From positions 1-38,001 of the forward strand of contig PHDJ01000024.1 in assembly GCA_002842575.1 (NCBI GenBank): a DNA stretch of 38,001 bases. The letters run 5' to 3'. Origin of the DNA: Bacteroidetes bacterium HGW-Bacteroidetes-2 (GTDB taxonomy: Bacteria > Bacteroidota > Bacteroidia > Flavobacteriales > Flavobacteriaceae). Each line of letters opens with the position of its first letter. Position 1 is the stretch's first letter. Both the position numbers and the translations under genes were made by a program. Under the pieces are notes generated by a model. The model was not told the origin of the DNA. It did no database searches and was given only the letters and a program-made list of their open reading frames with translations. Below are positions 8,737 to 17,314 of this stretch, piece after piece.

Positions 8737-8822
8737 TTTTACTTCTATTGGAATTAAAATCAAAACAACATTCACGGTTTTCGCCAGAGGTTGAAGAGAT
8801 TGCATCTGTTATAATGCGGGTG

Positions 8823-8852
8823 CAAAAATAATCAAATATTATGATGTTGCAA
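8823..8852 (-). promoter_or_regulatory. rplS promoter with a long leader
   Basis: On the minus strand: minus-33 TTG (8850-8852), a 19-bp spacer and minus-7 TATTTTTG (8823-8830). The start is predicted near 8817, leaving a leader of about 80 nt before the rplS ATG at 8736. The leader contains CAAC...GUUG and GG-CGAAAA-CC pairings that could form a modest hairpin, so autogenous control by bL19 is possible but not shown. Confidence 0.7.
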
Positions 8853-8895
8853 TTTTAATTTTAGTTTTTTTAATTGTTCAACCAGTTTATGCTCT

Positions 8896-10689
8896 TTATT
8901 GAACAGGTTTTGAGGCGTTTATCCAATTATTAATCTTAGTTTCTAATAATGATAGTGGAATACAACCGGTTTCTAAAATTTGGTTGTGAAATTCACGAAT
9001 ATCAAAAGTATCTCCCAATTCTTGTTCTGCTTTTCCTCGTAACTCTCTAATTTTTAATTGGCCAATTTTATAAGAAAGTGCTTGTCCTGGATTAGCCATA
9101 TAGCGCTCAATTTCAGCTATTATGCCCGCCTCACTTTCGGCTTCATTATCTAGTGAATATTGTATGGCTTGCTCTCTAGTCCAACCTTTTGCGTGTAAAC
9201 CAGTATCTACAACAAGACGAATGGCTCGGTGCATTTCTGCGCCTAGCATTCCAAAATATTGATAAGGGTCTGTGTATAACCCCAACTCTTTGCCTAAAGA
9301 TTCTGTGTATAAAGCCCACCCTTCACCATAGCCGCTGTACCAAAGTACTTTTCTGAAGTTAGATAGTTCTTCATTTTCTTGGGTTAATGAAATTTGGTAA
9401 TGATGTCCAGGTATGGCTTCGTGTAAAAATAAGGATTCATCTGAGTAGATGTTGTATTTGGAAGCGTTGGGAATTGGAGTGTAAAAAATACCTGGTCGAG
9501 TACCGTCAATGGAGCCAGGATTGTATTCAGCACTGGCTGAATTTTCTCGGAAAGCTTCTGTTTGTCGCACTTCAAAAGCAGTTTTTGGGGTTTTGTCAAA
9601 TAATTTCTCTAATTGCGGCTTCATACGTTCATGTATGGCATTGAAATTATCTATTATTTGTTGCGCATCAGTAAATGGCATAAGCTCTTTCTTGTTTCGT
9701 ACATAATTAAAAAAAGATTTTAAATTGCCTTCATATCCTACTTGTTTTTTTACTTTTTCCATTTCTGATAAAATACGAGCCACTTCAGAAAGTCCTAATT
9801 CATGTATTTCCTCTGAAGACATGCTGGTGGTTGTGTATTTTTTTATTTGGTGCTCATAATAGGATTTTCCGTTTGGGGTTTCCGCGATGCCACTTGTTGT
9901 TCTTCCGGCTTTTAAATAATCGGTTTTCATAAAGTTTAGTAAACTTTGGTAGGTTGGGATTATTTTTTCTGTGACCATTTCTGTAAAGGCTTTTGTTAGC
10001 ACTGCCTTATCTTCGGTTGAAAAATTTTCTGGTAAGGATTTAATGGGAGTATAGAAAAGATGTTGTTCAATATCTGGATTAGTCATTGCTTCTAGTTGCG
10101 GAATTACTTTTACTATCAACGATTTTGGTAGTACATAGTTAGCTGCCATTCCTTCTTTCATTCGAGCTTCAGCAGTAGTTAACCACACTACAAAACCATC
10201 TACTCTTTTTAGCCAGTTGTTATAATCGTCCACCGTTTTAAATGGTTGGGCACTTTGTCCGCTTGCCAATTGACCAAAAAACAAATTTACAGACCACATC
10301 TGGTCTATCGGGAAAAATTTGTAGTTGTTAAATGAAAGGTATTCTGTGTTAATAGCGCATTCCCATGCCAAAACAGCTTTTGACATTTGTTCTGTTACGG
10401 ATAAGTGGGTGTCGTTAAATTGTGCTATTTCTTTTTTATACTTAAGGTAATAATTTTTTAAGCTATCTATATAGGTTTCTGACAGTGTATTAGGAAACTG
10501 ATCATTAAATCGGTTATCTCCAGTCATTGTTGCTTGTACTGGGTTTAACAGCAAGCCTTCTTCATAGTAGTTTTTAAGTACAGTTTGAAAAGAAGCAGTA
10601 GCATCTGGCTTTACATTTTCTTTGGTTTGTTTTTTGCAGCTAAAAATTAGGAGTGTGGAGAAAAGTAAAAGAGTTAAATTTTTAATCAT
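8896..10689 (-). CDS. DUF885 family lipoprotein, probable metallopeptidase
   Basis: A 597-residue predicted lipoprotein: hydrophobic signal, then LLIFSC with the lipidated Cys at residue 18, followed by KKQ. DUF885 proteins (PF05960) are thought to be zinc metallopeptidases. The motif HEAIPGHHYQ, with a distal Glu in GYGEGWALYTESLGKELGLY, has the HExxxH-like layout expected of the active site. The rest is largely helical, with EYNPGSIDGTRPGIFYTP as another family signature. The lipid anchor and signal place it in the periplasm or at the cell surface. It lies on the same strand between trmD (106 bp upstream) and rplS, which has its own promoter. Substrate unknown; peptidase activity is inferred from the family. 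Confidence 0.88.
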   Translation of the reverse strand: MIKNLTLLLFSTLLIFSCKKQTKENVKPDATASFQTVLKNYYEEGLLLNPVQATMTGDNRFNDQFPNTLSETYIDSLKNYYLKYKKEIAQFNDTHLSVTEQMSKAVLAWECAINTEYLSFNNYKFFPIDQMWSVNLFFGQLASGQSAQPFKTVDDYNNWLKRVDGFVVWLTTAEARMKEGMAANYVLPKSLIVKVIPQLEAMTNPDIEQHLFYTPIKSLPENFSTEDKAVLTKAFTEMVTEKIIPTYQSLLNFMKTDYLKAGRTTSGIAETPNGKSYYEHQIKKYTTTSMSSEEIHELGLSEVARILSEMEKVKKQVGYEGNLKSFFNYVRNKKELMPFTDAQQIIDNFNAIHERMKPQLEKLFDKTPKTAFEVRQTEAFRENSASAEYNPGSIDGTRPGIFYTPIPNASKYNIYSDESLFLHEAIPGHHYQISLTQENEELSNFRKVLWYSGYGEGWALYTESLGKELGLYTDPYQYFGMLGAEMHRAIRLVVDTGLHAKGWTREQAIQYSLDNEAESEAGIIAEIERYMANPGQALSYKIGQLKIRELRGKAEQELGDTFDIREFHNQILETGCIPLSLLETKINNWINASKPVQ

Positions 10690-10795
10690 GATATAGGAGT
10701 TTACGTTTTATGGAGTATAAATGTAGCGAATTATTTTTAATGAAAGAATGTGAGTATTAATTTTGAATAGAATATGAATTTAGGGTAGTGCTAAG

Positions 10796-11470
10796 TTATT
10801 CAAGCAAATCGGGTCTTCTGTCTTTTGTATGCTGGTAGGCTTTGTCATCACGCCATTCTTCAATTTTTGGGGTATTACCACTAAGTAAAATATCTGGAAC
10901 TTTCCATCCTTTGTATTCTGCAGGTCTTGTATAAATAGGAGGTGCGAGCAAGTCGTCTTGAAAAGAATCTGTCAATGCACTGGCTTCATTGCCTAAAACA
11001 CCAGGAATTAACCGAATGATAGTGTCACATAAAATGGCTGCGCCAAGTTCGCCACCACTTAAAACATAGTCGCCTATGGAAATTTCTTTGGTAATGAAAT
11101 GATCGCGAACGCGCTGATCCACACCTTTATAATGACCACAAAGGAGAATCATATTTTCGTTTAGCGAAAGGTGGTTTGCCATTCTTTGCTTTAGGGTTTC
11201 TCCATCGGGAGTCATATAGATTATTTCGTCATAATGGCGCTCGCTTTTTAATTTGCTGATGCATTTATCGATGGGTTCTATCATCATTACCATGCCGGCT
11301 CCTCCACCATATTGGTAGTCGTCAACTTGTTTGTAGTTGTCGGTTACATAATCTCTTAAATTATGCAGATGAATTTCTACCAATCCTTTATCGATAGCTC
11401 TTTTTAATATAGAAGCTTCAAAAGGACTTTTAAGCAATTCGGGCAAAACGGTGATGATGTCGATGCGCAT
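10796..11470 (-). CDS. trmD: tRNA (guanine-N1-)-methyltransferase
   Basis: TrmD methylates G37 at N1 in tRNAs reading CNN codons, preventing +1 frameshifts; the methyl donor is S-adenosylmethionine. It is 224 residues, normal for the family. The N-terminus ([13 protein letters not shown]), [21 protein letters not shown] and the trefoil-knot SAM loop [15 protein letters not shown] are all present, with the Asp of the C-terminal linker in [18 protein letters not shown]. Cytoplasmic. It has its own promoter. The usual partner rplS lies on the same strand but is separated by the DUF885 gene, and rimM and rpsP are not nearby. Confidence 0.97.
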   Translation of the reverse strand: MRIDIITVLPELLKSPFEASILKRAIDKGLVEIHLHNLRDYVTDNYKQVDDYQYGGGAGMVMMIEPIDKCISKLKSERHYDEIIYMTPDGETLKQRMANHLSLNENMILLCGHYKGVDQRVRDHFITKEISIGDYVLSGGELGAAILCDTIIRLIPGVLGNEASALTDSFQDDLLAPPIYTRPAEYKGWKVPDILLSGNTPKIEEWRDDKAYQHTKDRRPDLLE

Positions 11471-11494
11471 GGGTTTTATCTACAAACTAGCTTA

Positions 11495-11528
11495 CAAATT
11501 TAGGGTTATAATTTTTAATTCTTCCAAA
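11495..11528 (-). promoter_or_regulatory. trmD promoter
   Basis: On the minus strand: minus-33 TTTG (11525-11528), a 22-bp spacer and minus-7 TAAATTTG (11495-11502). The predicted leader is about 15-20 nt. The minus-33 element abuts the GAPDH terminator. Confidence 0.65.
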
Positions 11529-11530
11529 GA

Positions 11531-11567
11531 AACAAAAAAACCACTTTAGACACTTCTAAAGTGGTTT
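11531..11567 (-). terminator. Intrinsic terminator of GAPDH
   Basis: On the minus strand a 13-bp perfect stem (11555-11567 with 11538-11550, containing AAACCACTTTAGA) with a 4-nt loop, followed by seven T's. Confidence 0.88.
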
Positions 11568-11588
11568 GAATTTATGGTAAGTTTTCTA

Positions 11589-13037
11589 CTAATAATAGGT
11601 ATAACGTCTCACTTTAGCTATGTATTTTGCTAAACGAATTACTTGATGGCTATATCCGTACTCATTGTCATACCAAATATAGAGGATAATATTAGAGCCT
11701 GCTGCGTTAACTATGGTGGCATTACTATCATAGATTGCTGGAGCAGAAGTGCCAACAATATCGCTGGAAACTAATTCATTGTTTAAGGAATATTTAATTT
11801 GCTCTACTAAGTCGCCTTCTAAAGCACTTTTCTTAATAGCAGCATTGACCTCTTCGATAGTAGTTTTGTTTTTAAGCTCTAGATTTAAAATTACAAGAGA
11901 GCCATTTGGAACGGGAACTCTAATAGCATTTGAGGTTAATTTTCCTTCTAAAACAGGTAATGCTTTAGCTACAGCACTTCCGGCACCGGTTTCTGTAATT
12001 ACCATGTTTAAAGCTGCAGCTCGACCTCTTCGGTATTTACTGTGCATATTGTCAACTAAATTCTGGTCATTAGTGTATGCGTGAATGGTTTCTAAATGTC
12101 CTTGAACAATACCAAAGGATTCTTCTATTACTTTTAGTATTGGAGTAATAGCATTTGTGGTACAAGATGCTGCTGAAAATATATCTACTTCATCTGGATG
12201 GTATTCATTTTGGTTGACACCGTGTACAATATTCGGAACTCCTTTTCCAGGTGCGGTGAGCAATACTTTAGAGGCTCCTTTTGAAGTTAAATGCCTGCTT
12301 AATTGTTCCTTATCTCTAAATGCGCCTGTATTGTCTATGATTAAAGCATTCTTAATGCCATATTTTGTATAGTCTATCTCTTCTGGTGCATTTGCTGAAA
12401 TCATATGTACAGTTGTACCGTTGATTAACAAAGCACTATTTTCAAGATCGGCATGTACGGTTCCCATAAAGTCGCCGTGTACAGAATCATATTGTAATAA
12501 GGAAGCTCTTTTTTCTAAAACATTTTGATCAACCTTTCCTCTGGTTACGATTGCGCGCAATCGAAGTTGACTACCATTTCCAGTTTTTGCCATTAATTCT
12601 CTAGCCAAGAGTCTTCCTATACGTCCAAAACCATAAAGCACTACATCCTTTGGACTTTTACTTTCTACATTTTTGGCATCTTTTAATTTGTCAGAAACAA
12701 AAGCAAGAGCATCACTATATTTGTCATCTTCTAAATGAAATTCATAGGTTAATTTACCAATATCCAGTCTTGAGGGTGGAAGGTCAAGCATTTTGATTGC
12801 TTGTGCAATTTCAACCGAATCAAAAATAGAAATGGGTTTTTGAACAAATTCTACAGCATACTCATGCAGATTGATAATTTGGCTCACATTTTTGTCGATA
12901 AGTTGGTTTCTGAATAAAACTAACTCGATAGACTTGTCATACCATAGGTCGCTAATAATTTTGATAAATTCTACCGATGCGCGTCTTCGGTCTGCTTGAA
13001 AAGAAAGCTCTTTTTCGTATACTTCTTGTAAACTCAT
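11589..13037 (-). CDS. gap: Glyceraldehyde-3-phosphate dehydrogenase, long Bacteroidetes form
   Basis: Converts glyceraldehyde-3-phosphate, phosphate and NAD(P)+ to 1,3-bisphosphoglycerate. It has 482 residues against about 335 for ordinary GAPDH. The extra ~130 residues form an N-terminal, mostly helical extension that is usual for this flavobacterial type. The Rossmann motif GFGRIGR is at 136-142, the catalytic Cys292 is in SAASCTTNAITP, the conserved His is in HAYTNDQ, and WYDNEYGYSHQ is near the C-terminus. Cytoplasmic. It has its own consensus minus-7 element and terminator, so it is probably monocistronic. Cofactor preference and the role of the extension cannot be read from the sequence; a second, standard GAPDH may exist elsewhere in the genome. 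Confidence 0.94.
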   Translation of the reverse strand: MSLQEVYEKELSFQADRRRASVEFIKIISDLWYDKSIELVLFRNQLIDKNVSQIINLHEYAVEFVQKPISIFDSVEIAQAIKMLDLPPSRLDIGKLTYEFHLEDDKYSDALAFVSDKLKDAKNVESKSPKDVVLYGFGRIGRLLARELMAKTGNGSQLRLRAIVTRGKVDQNVLEKRASLLQYDSVHGDFMGTVHADLENSALLINGTTVHMISANAPEEIDYTKYGIKNALIIDNTGAFRDKEQLSRHLTSKGASKVLLTAPGKGVPNIVHGVNQNEYHPDEVDIFSAASCTTNAITPILKVIEESFGIVQGHLETIHAYTNDQNLVDNMHSKYRRGRAAALNMVITETGAGSAVAKALPVLEGKLTSNAIRVPVPNGSLVILNLELKNKTTIEEVNAAIKKSALEGDLVEQIKYSLNNELVSSDIVGTSAPAIYDSNATIVNAAGSNIILYIWYDNEYGYSHQVIRLAKYIAKVRRYTYY

Positions 13038-13068
13038 AATGTTTTGTTTAGGTGTATAAAACTTTTTG

Positions 13069-13076
13069 CAAAAGTA
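13069..13076 (-). promoter_or_regulatory. GAPDH promoter minus-7 element
   Basis: TACTTTTG on the minus strand matches TAnnTTTG. An imperfect minus-33 (TTTA) lies 19 bp upstream. The predicted leader is about 25-30 nt. Confidence 0.6.
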
Positions 13077-13105
13077 GCCATTTCAATCGTTTTAGTAAAG
13101 GATAT

Positions 13106-13145
13106 TAGCAAAAATAAACCTCTAAAAATTAATTTTTAGAGGTTT
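13106..13145 (-). terminator. Intrinsic terminator of the HtrA gene (30-bp palindrome)
   Basis: A perfect 30-bp palindrome (13116-13145), followed on the minus strand by TATTTTTGC. It begins about 23 bp after the HtrA stop. Being symmetrical it can also fold on the plus strand, but no plus-strand gene enters here. Confidence 0.75.
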
Positions 13146-13168
13146 AAATTGTGGCCTTTTTTTTGGGG

Positions 13169-14569
13169 TTATCGAAATATAAAATTATTGATTTCACCTT
13201 TTTGGTTTACAAAAGTTATTTTTATGGATTCTCCTATGTTTCTTTGGTTCATAATGCGTTTTACGTCTTCAATATCTTTTACATCTTCATCATTTAGTTT
13301 TGTAATTATGATTCCAGATAAATTGTATTTAGCCATTTCTTTTGAAATAGGTCGGGTAACAACAACCCCATTTTTTAAGTCCAGTTTGCTTAATTCTTCT
13401 TTAGAAGTGTTTTTAACTTCAAGACCTAAACTCTCAATTTCATAGGTTTCTAATTTTAGAAGGGTAACCGGAATGATTTGCACTTTACCATTTCTTTCTA
13501 TGGTTACTTGAACGATATCTTTTGGACGCTTTGAGCTTAAATAACCAGATAATTCAGAAAAAGTGGTGATGGCTATATTGTCTAAATTTTTTATAATATC
13601 GCCTTTCTTTAAGCCGCTAAGATCTGCTCCACTGCCTTTTTCTATTTCGGCTATATACACGCCTTGAATTTTATCAACCCCAAGCTCTTTAGCTTGATTG
13701 GAATGAGAATTCATTACTTGAATACCTAAAACTGCTCGTTGTACGTTGCCATATTCAAGAATGTCTTCTACAACTTTTCTTGTAATATTAGATGGCACAG
13801 CAAAGGAATAACCAATGAAAGAACCTGTTTGTGATGTTATAGCGGTATTTATCCCTACTAATTCTCCTTGTATATTTACTAATGCACCACCGCTATTTCC
13901 TCGATTTACTGCAGCATCTGTTTGAATAAAAGATTGAGGATTTCCATCAAATTCGTTTAGATTTCTCGCTTTTGCGCTTACAATACCGGCAGTTACTGTA
14001 GAAGTTAGGTTGAAAGGATTTCCTACGGCAAGGACCCATTCTCCTATTTTAATTTGGTTAGAATCTGCAAAAGGAACATAAGGCAGGTCGGTATCTGCTT
14101 TTATTTTTAAAAGTGCAATATCGGTTTTTGGATCGGTGCCTATTAATTGTGCTACATAGGTTTGATTGTTGTTTAATACTACTTCTATTTGTGTGGCATT
14201 ATCAATCACGTGGTTGTTGGTTACAATATACCCATCAGGTGAAATAATAACGCCACTGCCAAAACCTACTACTTCTCTTTCTTGCCCTCTTCCATATAAA
14301 AGTTCATACATATTTGTAGGAGAAATTGTGGTGGTTTTGTTTTTTACGTGAACCACTGCATGTACAGTTTTTTCAGCAGCAAACGTGAAATCGATGTTTG
14401 TTCCTTCCACAAAATTAGTAGAGCTATAGTTGGTTGGTACAAATTGCGGAACTTCTTTTTGGTTGTCTAAATCTAAAGTGGAAGTCTTTTCCATAAAAAT
14501 TTTATAACCACCAAGAGTAATAACTCCCGAAAAAATGGCGATGATAAACAAACTTGCATATTTTTTCAT
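13169..14569 (-). CDS. Periplasmic serine protease, HtrA/DegP family
   Basis: Envelope protein quality control: degradation, and possibly chaperoning, of misfolded periplasmic and outer-membrane proteins. The 466-residue protein has an N-terminal signal or anchor helix (about 5-25), then a trypsin-like domain with the triad His120 (TNNHVID), Asp150 (DPKTDIALLKI) and Ser226 (RGNSGGALVN). PDZ1 (about 275-365, with KKGDIIKNLDNIAI) and a shorter, more diverged PDZ2 (about 375-466) follow. Two PDZ domains fit the DegP/DegQ architecture; the single N-terminal helix without an obvious cleavage site leaves open a DegS-like anchored form. Divergent from dapF, with 130 bp between. DegP versus DegQ cannot be decided. 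Confidence 0.93.
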   Translation of the reverse strand: MKKYASLFIIAIFSGVITLGGYKIFMEKTSTLDLDNQKEVPQFVPTNYSSTNFVEGTNIDFTFAAEKTVHAVVHVKNKTTTISPTNMYELLYGRGQEREVVGFGSGVIISPDGYIVTNNHVIDNATQIEVVLNNNQTYVAQLIGTDPKTDIALLKIKADTDLPYVPFADSNQIKIGEWVLAVGNPFNLTSTVTAGIVSAKARNLNEFDGNPQSFIQTDAAVNRGNSGGALVNIQGELVGINTAITSQTGSFIGYSFAVPSNITRKVVEDILEYGNVQRAVLGIQVMNSHSNQAKELGVDKIQGVYIAEIEKGSGADLSGLKKGDIIKNLDNIAITTFSELSGYLSSKRPKDIVQVTIERNGKVQIIPVTLLKLETYEIESLGLEVKNTSKEELSKLDLKNGVVVTRPISKEMAKYNLSGIIITKLNDEDVKDIEDVKRIMNQRNIGESIKITFVNQKGEINNFIFR

Positions 14570-14685
14570 AATGTACTTTATTAATGATTAATAGTTTATT
14601 TCAGAACATAAAATTATAGGATTTCGTATTTCTATAAAATGGTTTTAACGAGCTTTTAACAATACAAACTACAAGGAAATAATCC

Positions 14686-14693
14686 TATCTTTG
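14686..14693 (+). promoter_or_regulatory. dapF promoter minus-7 element, nearly leaderless
   Basis: TATCTTTG matches TAnnTTTG and ends 6 nt before the dapF ATG at 14700, so transcription should begin within a few bases of the start codon. No good minus-33 TTG is at the usual distance. Confidence 0.6.
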
Positions 14694-14699
14694 TAGTCT

Positions 14700-15479
14700 A
14701 TGCAATTTTCATTTTATAAATATCAAGGCACCGGAAACGATTTCGTTTTTATCGATAATCGTTCCTTATTTTTCCCAAAAAAGGATACTAAACGTATTGC
14801 ACAACTTTGCGATAGAAAATTTGGTATAGGTGCAGATGGACTTATTTTATTAGAAAATCATACAACAGTTGATTTTAAAATGGTATATTTTAATGCCGAC
14901 GGTCAGCAAAGCTCTATGTGTGGAAATGGAGGTAGATGTATTGTTCATTTTGCAAAACTTTTGCATATAATTGCATTAAAAGCAACTTTTGAAGCTATTG
15001 ATGGTATGCATACCGCCACAATTAATGAAGATGGAATTGTATCGCTCAAAATGAGTGATATTTCAGATATAAAAGTTTATGAAAATTATTCTTTTTTAAA
15101 TAGTGGTTCACCACATCACGTAGAGGTTAAAAACGATATAAAATCTATTTCATTACAACAAGAAGGTGCCCAATTGCGTTATGGATTGTATGGAAAAGAT
15201 GGCGCAAACATCAATTTTGTTCAAGAAATAGGAAAAGATATTTTTGCCGTACGCACCTATGAACGTGGTGTTGAAGATGAAACCCTTTCATGTGGAACGG
15301 GAGCTACCGCCGTAGCGATAGCTATGCATAACAAAAGTTTAACCGCCAGTAATTCGATTACCATAGAAACGAAAGGGGGCACCTTAAAAGTGACTTTTGA
15401 AAAAATTGGTGAAACGTATAAAAATATCTATTTAATAGGAAAAGCAACCCTTGTTTTTAAAGGTGAATGGATATGCTAG
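14700..15479 (+). CDS. dapF: Diaminopimelate epimerase
   Basis: Interconverts L,L- and meso-diaminopimelate by a two-cysteine, cofactor-independent mechanism, supplying meso-DAP for peptidoglycan and lysine. 259 residues, normal length. The two catalytic cysteines are Cys74 in SSMCGNGGRC and Cys198 in DETLSCGTGATAVA; the N-terminal YQGTGNDFVFID and the YERGVEDE substrate loop are intact. Cytoplasmic. It leads an operon: its last 13 bases overlap the start of the GNAT gene, and mltG follows. dapA, an earlier step of the same pathway, is at 30233. Confidence 0.97.
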   Translation: MQFSFYKYQGTGNDFVFIDNRSLFFPKKDTKRIAQLCDRKFGIGADGLILLENHTTVDFKMVYFNADGQQSSMCGNGGRCIVHFAKLLHIIALKATFEAIDGMHTATINEDGIVSLKMSDISDIKVYENYSFLNSGSPHHVEVKNDIKSISLQQEGAQLRYGLYGKDGANINFVQEIGKDIFAVRTYERGVEDETLSCGTGATAVAIAMHNKSLTASNSITIETKGGTLKVTFEKIGETYKNIYLIGKATLVFKGEWIC

Positions 15480-16003
15480 ATGGAACTAAAATAAAATTAA
15501 GAGCTCTTGAACCTGAAGATTTAGAATTTCTATTTCAAATAGAAAACGACAGCAGCCTTTGGGAATATAGTGCAACGCAAACACCGTATTCAAAATTTGT
15601 TTTGAAACAATATCTGGAAAATTCTTTAAGAGATGTTTATGAAGCCAAACAACTCCGTTTGGTGGTTACAACTCTTCAAAATAAAACCGTGGGACTTATA
15701 GATTTGTTTGATTTTGACCCAAAAAATAAACGGGTAGGGTTGGGCATTCTAATTGCTGCAACCGAGAATCGCCAAAAAGGATATGCTAAAGAAGCACTAG
15801 ACTTGTTGACTAAATATGCTTTTAATCATCTTGACGTGCATCAGGTTTATGCCAATATTGGTCAAGGCAACACAAAGAGCATAGCACTTTTTGAAAAAGC
15901 AGGGTTTAAACAAATCGGTCTTAAAAAAGATTGGAATTTTTATAATGGAAAATTTCAAGATGAGTTTTTATACCAATTAGTGAATTACCAAGTAGAAAAA
16001 TAA
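15467..16003 (+). CDS. GNAT-family N-acetyltransferase (RimJ/RimL-like)
   Basis: A 178-residue single-domain acetyl-CoA-dependent acyltransferase. It has the RimJ/RimL-type opening (IKLRALEPEDLEFLFQIEND), the acetyl-CoA pyrophosphate loop in ENRQKGYAKEAL and the C-terminal GNTKSIALFEKAGFKQIG. The start codon lies within the end of dapF (ATG at 15467; a second in-frame ATG at 15473 is also possible), which implies translational coupling. mltG begins 35 bp after the stop. The acceptor (protein N-terminus, amino sugar or other) cannot be inferred. Placement between dapF and mltG hints at, but does not show, a cell-wall-related substrate. Confidence 0.88.
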   Translation: MDMLDGTKIKLRALEPEDLEFLFQIENDSSLWEYSATQTPYSKFVLKQYLENSLRDVYEAKQLRLVVTTLQNKTVGLIDLFDFDPKNKRVGLGILIAATENRQKGYAKEALDLLTKYAFNHLDVHQVYANIGQGNTKSIALFEKAGFKQIGLKKDWNFYNGKFQDEFLYQLVNYQVEK

Positions 16004-16038
16004 AATCAAACATCTTAACTTAAAAATCACCCTTTTTT

Positions 16039-17082
16039 ATGTACATAAAAAAAATACTTTTATTCGTGGTTTTAATTGGACTAGTAATAGCCAGTATTTT
16101 CTCCTATTATATATACAATACTTTTTTCTCACCAAATACTGCTTTTGAAGAAAACACTGTTTTTATATATGTACCAAGTGACCACTCGTATGCTACAGTA
16201 AGAAGCCAACTTAAGAATCTATTAAAAGACCCCGAAAGCTTTGATATTGTTGCTCAAAAAAAAGGATATACTAGCAATGTAAAACCTGGAAGATACCAAC
16301 TGCAAAAAGGCATGAACAACAACGCAATAACTAATACTTTGCGAAGCAATAATCTGCCTTTAAAAATTTCCTTTAATAACCAAGAAACGCTAGCCAAACT
16401 TGCAGGAAGAGTTTCAGAACAAATAGAAGCAGATAGTATTTCCCTCTTAAAAGCAATGCTTGACGTTGATTTTCTTGAGAAAAACGGTTTTAATGAAGAA
16501 AATGCATTAGGCATGTATATTCCAAATACCTATGAGTTTTATTGGAATTCCTCTGCAGAAACTTTCCGAGACAAAATGCATACAGAATATAACCAGTTTT
16601 GGAATAAAAACAGATTGGCTAAAGCTGAAGCACTCAAAATGACGCCAAAACAAGTAATGAGTCTTGCTGCAATTGTCCAAAAAGAAACGGCTCGGGTAGA
16701 TGAAAGACCTAGAGTTGCCGGAGTTTATGTAAATAGATTGCGTGTTGGTATGCTGCTACAAGCAGACCCAACGGTTATTTTTGCAGTTAAAAAGCTATCT
16801 GGCGATTATGATACCGTTATCAAGCGAGTGCTTTATAAAGACTTAGAAACAGATTCGCCATACAATACCTATAAATACGCTGGTGTGCCTCCTGGACCTA
16901 TTGCCATGCCAGATATATCTTCAATTGATGCAGTTTTGAATTTTGAAAAACATGAGTACTTTTATTTTGTAGCTAATGTTGAAAATCCCGGTTATCATCT
17001 CTTTGCAAAAACTCTTGCACAACACAATCGTAACAGACAACAATATGTGCAATGGATAAATAAACAAGGTGTAAATAGATAA
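16039..17082 (+). CDS. mltG: Endolytic peptidoglycan transglycosylase MltG
   Basis: MltG (YceG-like) cleaves nascent glycan strands at the inner membrane and is thought to set strand length. The 347-residue protein has one N-terminal transmembrane helix (about 5-25), a LysM-like region with VTSNVKPGRYQLQKG-type sequence (about 70-95) and the YceG catalytic domain. The catalytic Glu is in LAAIVQKETARVDERP, followed by VAGVYVNRL, MLLQADPTVIFA, SPYNTYKYAGVPPGPIAMP and FYFVAN. It is the third gene of the dapF operon, so DAP supply and strand processing are co-expressed. Confidence 0.95.
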   Translation: MYIKKILLFVVLIGLVIASIFSYYIYNTFFSPNTAFEENTVFIYVPSDHSYATVRSQLKNLLKDPESFDIVAQKKGYTSNVKPGRYQLQKGMNNNAITNTLRSNNLPLKISFNNQETLAKLAGRVSEQIEADSISLLKAMLDVDFLEKNGFNEENALGMYIPNTYEFYWNSSAETFRDKMHTEYNQFWNKNRLAKAEALKMTPKQVMSLAAIVQKETARVDERPRVAGVYVNRLRVGMLLQADPTVIFAVKKLSGDYDTVIKRVLYKDLETDSPYNTYKYAGVPPGPIAMPDISSIDAVLNFEKHEYFYFVANVENPGYHLFAKTLAQHNRNRQQYVQWINKQGVNR

Positions 17083-17129
17083 CCAAATCTGTTGAAATAA
17101 TTTTTTTTTACCTTTCATTTTCTATATTA

Positions 17130-17158
17130 AATGTTAAAATTAAGATAATTTTAACATT
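17130..17158. repeat. 29-bp near-perfect palindrome between mltG and the lysozyme-like gene
   Basis: AATGTTAAAATTA (17130-17142) and its exact reverse complement (17146-17158) are separated by AGA. It sits 48 bp after the mltG stop. No U-tract follows the stem in the plus direction, so it is either a non-canonical 3' end or a dyad binding site. Confidence 0.5.
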
Positions 17159-17283
17159 ACTCTGGTTGTTTAAAAAAACTCCCTAACCATTGAAATTAAA
17201 GGAATCTACAGGTCGTTTATCGAACTAATATACCCTTTATCAAAATCTTAACAAGTTGAAATACAATTTATTGTAAATTTGTG

Positions 17284-17291
17284 TATCTTTG
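17284..17291 (+). promoter_or_regulatory. Promoter minus-7 element for the 17315/17428 genes
   Basis: TATCTTTG matches TAnnTTTG. A TTG lies 25 bp upstream, slightly far for minus-33. Transcription would start near 17298, giving a leader of about 130 nt that contains a short ORF. Confidence 0.55.
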
Positions 17292-17314
17292 CCGCCGATT
17301 TTAAGGAGTAAGAA

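Noticed and set aside
8737-8805. N-terminal extension of rplS from the ATG at 8805
   Set aside because: bL19 proteins begin at MEDLVKF-like sequence; the extra 23 residues do not fit the family, and a consensus promoter makes this a leader.
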